Source: 70-18 sp041691815 (GTDB lineage: Bacteria; Pseudomonadota; Alphaproteobacteria; Acetobacterales; Acetobacteraceae). From it: DNA of 14,060 nucleotides. The stretch spans positions 1-14,060 of the forward strand of contig JBEPTZ010000117.1 in NCBI GenBank assembly GCA_041691815.1. The letters run 5' to 3'. Numbering within the stretch: the first letter of the stretch is position 1; each line of letters begins with the position of its first letter. A program made the position numbers and the translations under genes. Of this stretch, positions 13,513 to 14,060 are shown in pieces. The notes under the pieces are model-generated. The model was not told the DNA's origin. It saw nothing but the letters and a program-made list of their open reading frames with translations, and made no database searches.

Positions 13513-14060
13513 TCAGGCGGTGATGTCGACGCCGGCCCGCCGCCAGCTCTGGCGCACCGGCACGGGGATGGAGGTGCCGGGCCGGGCCGGCTGGCTGGCG
13601 CCCGGGCGGGCGGGCAGCGGGCGGTGATCCTGGGCGCCGGACGGGGTCTGCCCGCCCTGCTGCCAGCCGCCGTTCGGCGGCGCACCCTGGAAGCCGCCCG
13701 GATCGGCATGGCCACCGGCATCATGGCCAGGCGTCGCGAGATGAAAGCTGACGCTGCGGCCATCCGCCGGCACCCCGGCCTGGTCCAGCGCCCGATGCAG
13801 CGCCGGCTGGTCGCGCAGCAGCAGCAGCAGCGTCTCCGGCCGCTCCACGGTCAGCGCCACGCTGGCCGGCGCATCCTTCGGGCGGCTGATGGCGATCTGC
13901 AGATGGCCGAGTTCTGCCGGATCGAGCCGCAACGTGAGCTGATGCGCGCTCTCGCCGGGGCGCAACAGCACGCCCACCGCCACGGCCGCCGGGGCGGGCA
14001 GGCCGGCCGACTGCGGCGCACCAGCCTGCGGCAGCGCCGGCGGCGGGGCGGGCAGGATGG
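13513..14060 (-). CDS. fliK: Flagellar hook-length control protein FliK, C-terminal part
   Basis: About 181 C-terminal residues are visible; the 5' part lies beyond the window, and the frame stays open to the edge through a Pro/Ala-rich linker. The FliK C-terminal domain is recognisable: LTLRLDPAELGHLQIAISR, then VALTVERPETLLLLLRDQ, ALHRALDQAGVP and SVSFHLATPG. FliK is exported and acts as the molecular ruler that switches export specificity from hook to filament via FlhB. After the domain comes a long Gly/Pro/Gln-rich tail of roughly 60 residues, then VRQSWRRAGVDITA at the end, a closing motif I associate with alphaproteobacterial FliK proteins. The stop is 18 bp before flgD. The upstream end and length cannot be judged here. 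FliK is fairly secure given the domain plus flgD next to it. Confidence 0.9.
   Translation of the reverse strand, partial: ILPAPPPALPQAGAPQSAGLPAPAAVAVGVLLRPGESAHQLTLRLDPAELGHLQIAISRPKDAPASVALTVERPETLLLLLRDQPALHRALDQAGVPADGRSVSFHLATPGHDAGGHADPGGFQGAPPNGGWQQGGQTPSGAQDHRPLPARPGASQPARPGTSIPVPVRQSWRRAGVDITA

Noticed and set aside
1..14060. Defence island, CRISPR, toxin-antitoxin or prophage system
   Set aside because: No nuclease, Cas, transposase, integrase, phage structural or reverse-transcriptase motif is visible in any credible frame, and there are no spaced direct repeats.

Overview
The window comes from a high-GC bacterium, most likely an alphaproteobacterium. Acetobacteraceae is my best guess: codon third positions are strongly G/C, there are flagellar genes, and the A/T-rich nested-hairpin intergenic repeat and the GC-rich paired-hairpin box recall elements I associate with acetic-acid bacteria and relatives. 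The family assignment is an inference. Nearly all of the window is coding, and no gene-free stretch exceeds about 175 bases. I see no tRNA, rRNA, CRISPR array, insertion sequence or prophage gene.

Layout from the left: (1) the last 57 codons of lepA (+), then a 128-bp repeat acting as spacer to a convergent flavin reductase gene of RutF/HpaC type (-). (2) Divergent from that, a fold-type-IV aminotransferase resembling (R)-amine transaminases (+), then a second copy of the repeat, then a translationally overlapping pair: a 63-aa AtzG/GatC-like small protein and a Ser-Ser-Lys amidase (+). These may form an amine/amide-processing group. (3) A leftward set: a 105-aa unknown protein, an alpha/beta hydrolase with an extra N-terminal beta-rich module (start codon directly after the previous stop), and a D-2-hydroxyacid dehydrogenase whose stop overlaps the amidase stop. 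(4) Divergent from set 3, a rightward pair: a C69/secernin-type N-terminal-Cys hydrolase and a zinc-ribbon metallo-beta-lactamase-fold protein. (5) A leftward methyltransferase/P-loop fusion, then a GC-rich hairpin pair, then a leftward 1049-aa Asp-box (BNR/VPS10-like) beta-propeller protein. (6) A 52-aa single-pass membrane protein, then flgD and the 3' part of fliK (all -), with fliK upstream of flgD and 18 bp between them, as in a flagellar hook operon.

Most genes are recognisable housekeeping or metabolic families. I found no clear defence or mobile system. The items most worth a second look are the methyltransferase/P-loop fusion with its short C-terminal domain, the two MITE/REPIN-like repeats placed just after stop codons, the hydrolase fusion, the MBL protein with an atypical metal site, and the small membrane protein beside the flagellar genes. 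Several very long open frames on the opposite strands (up to 847 codons) are GC-rich shadows and are not annotated.
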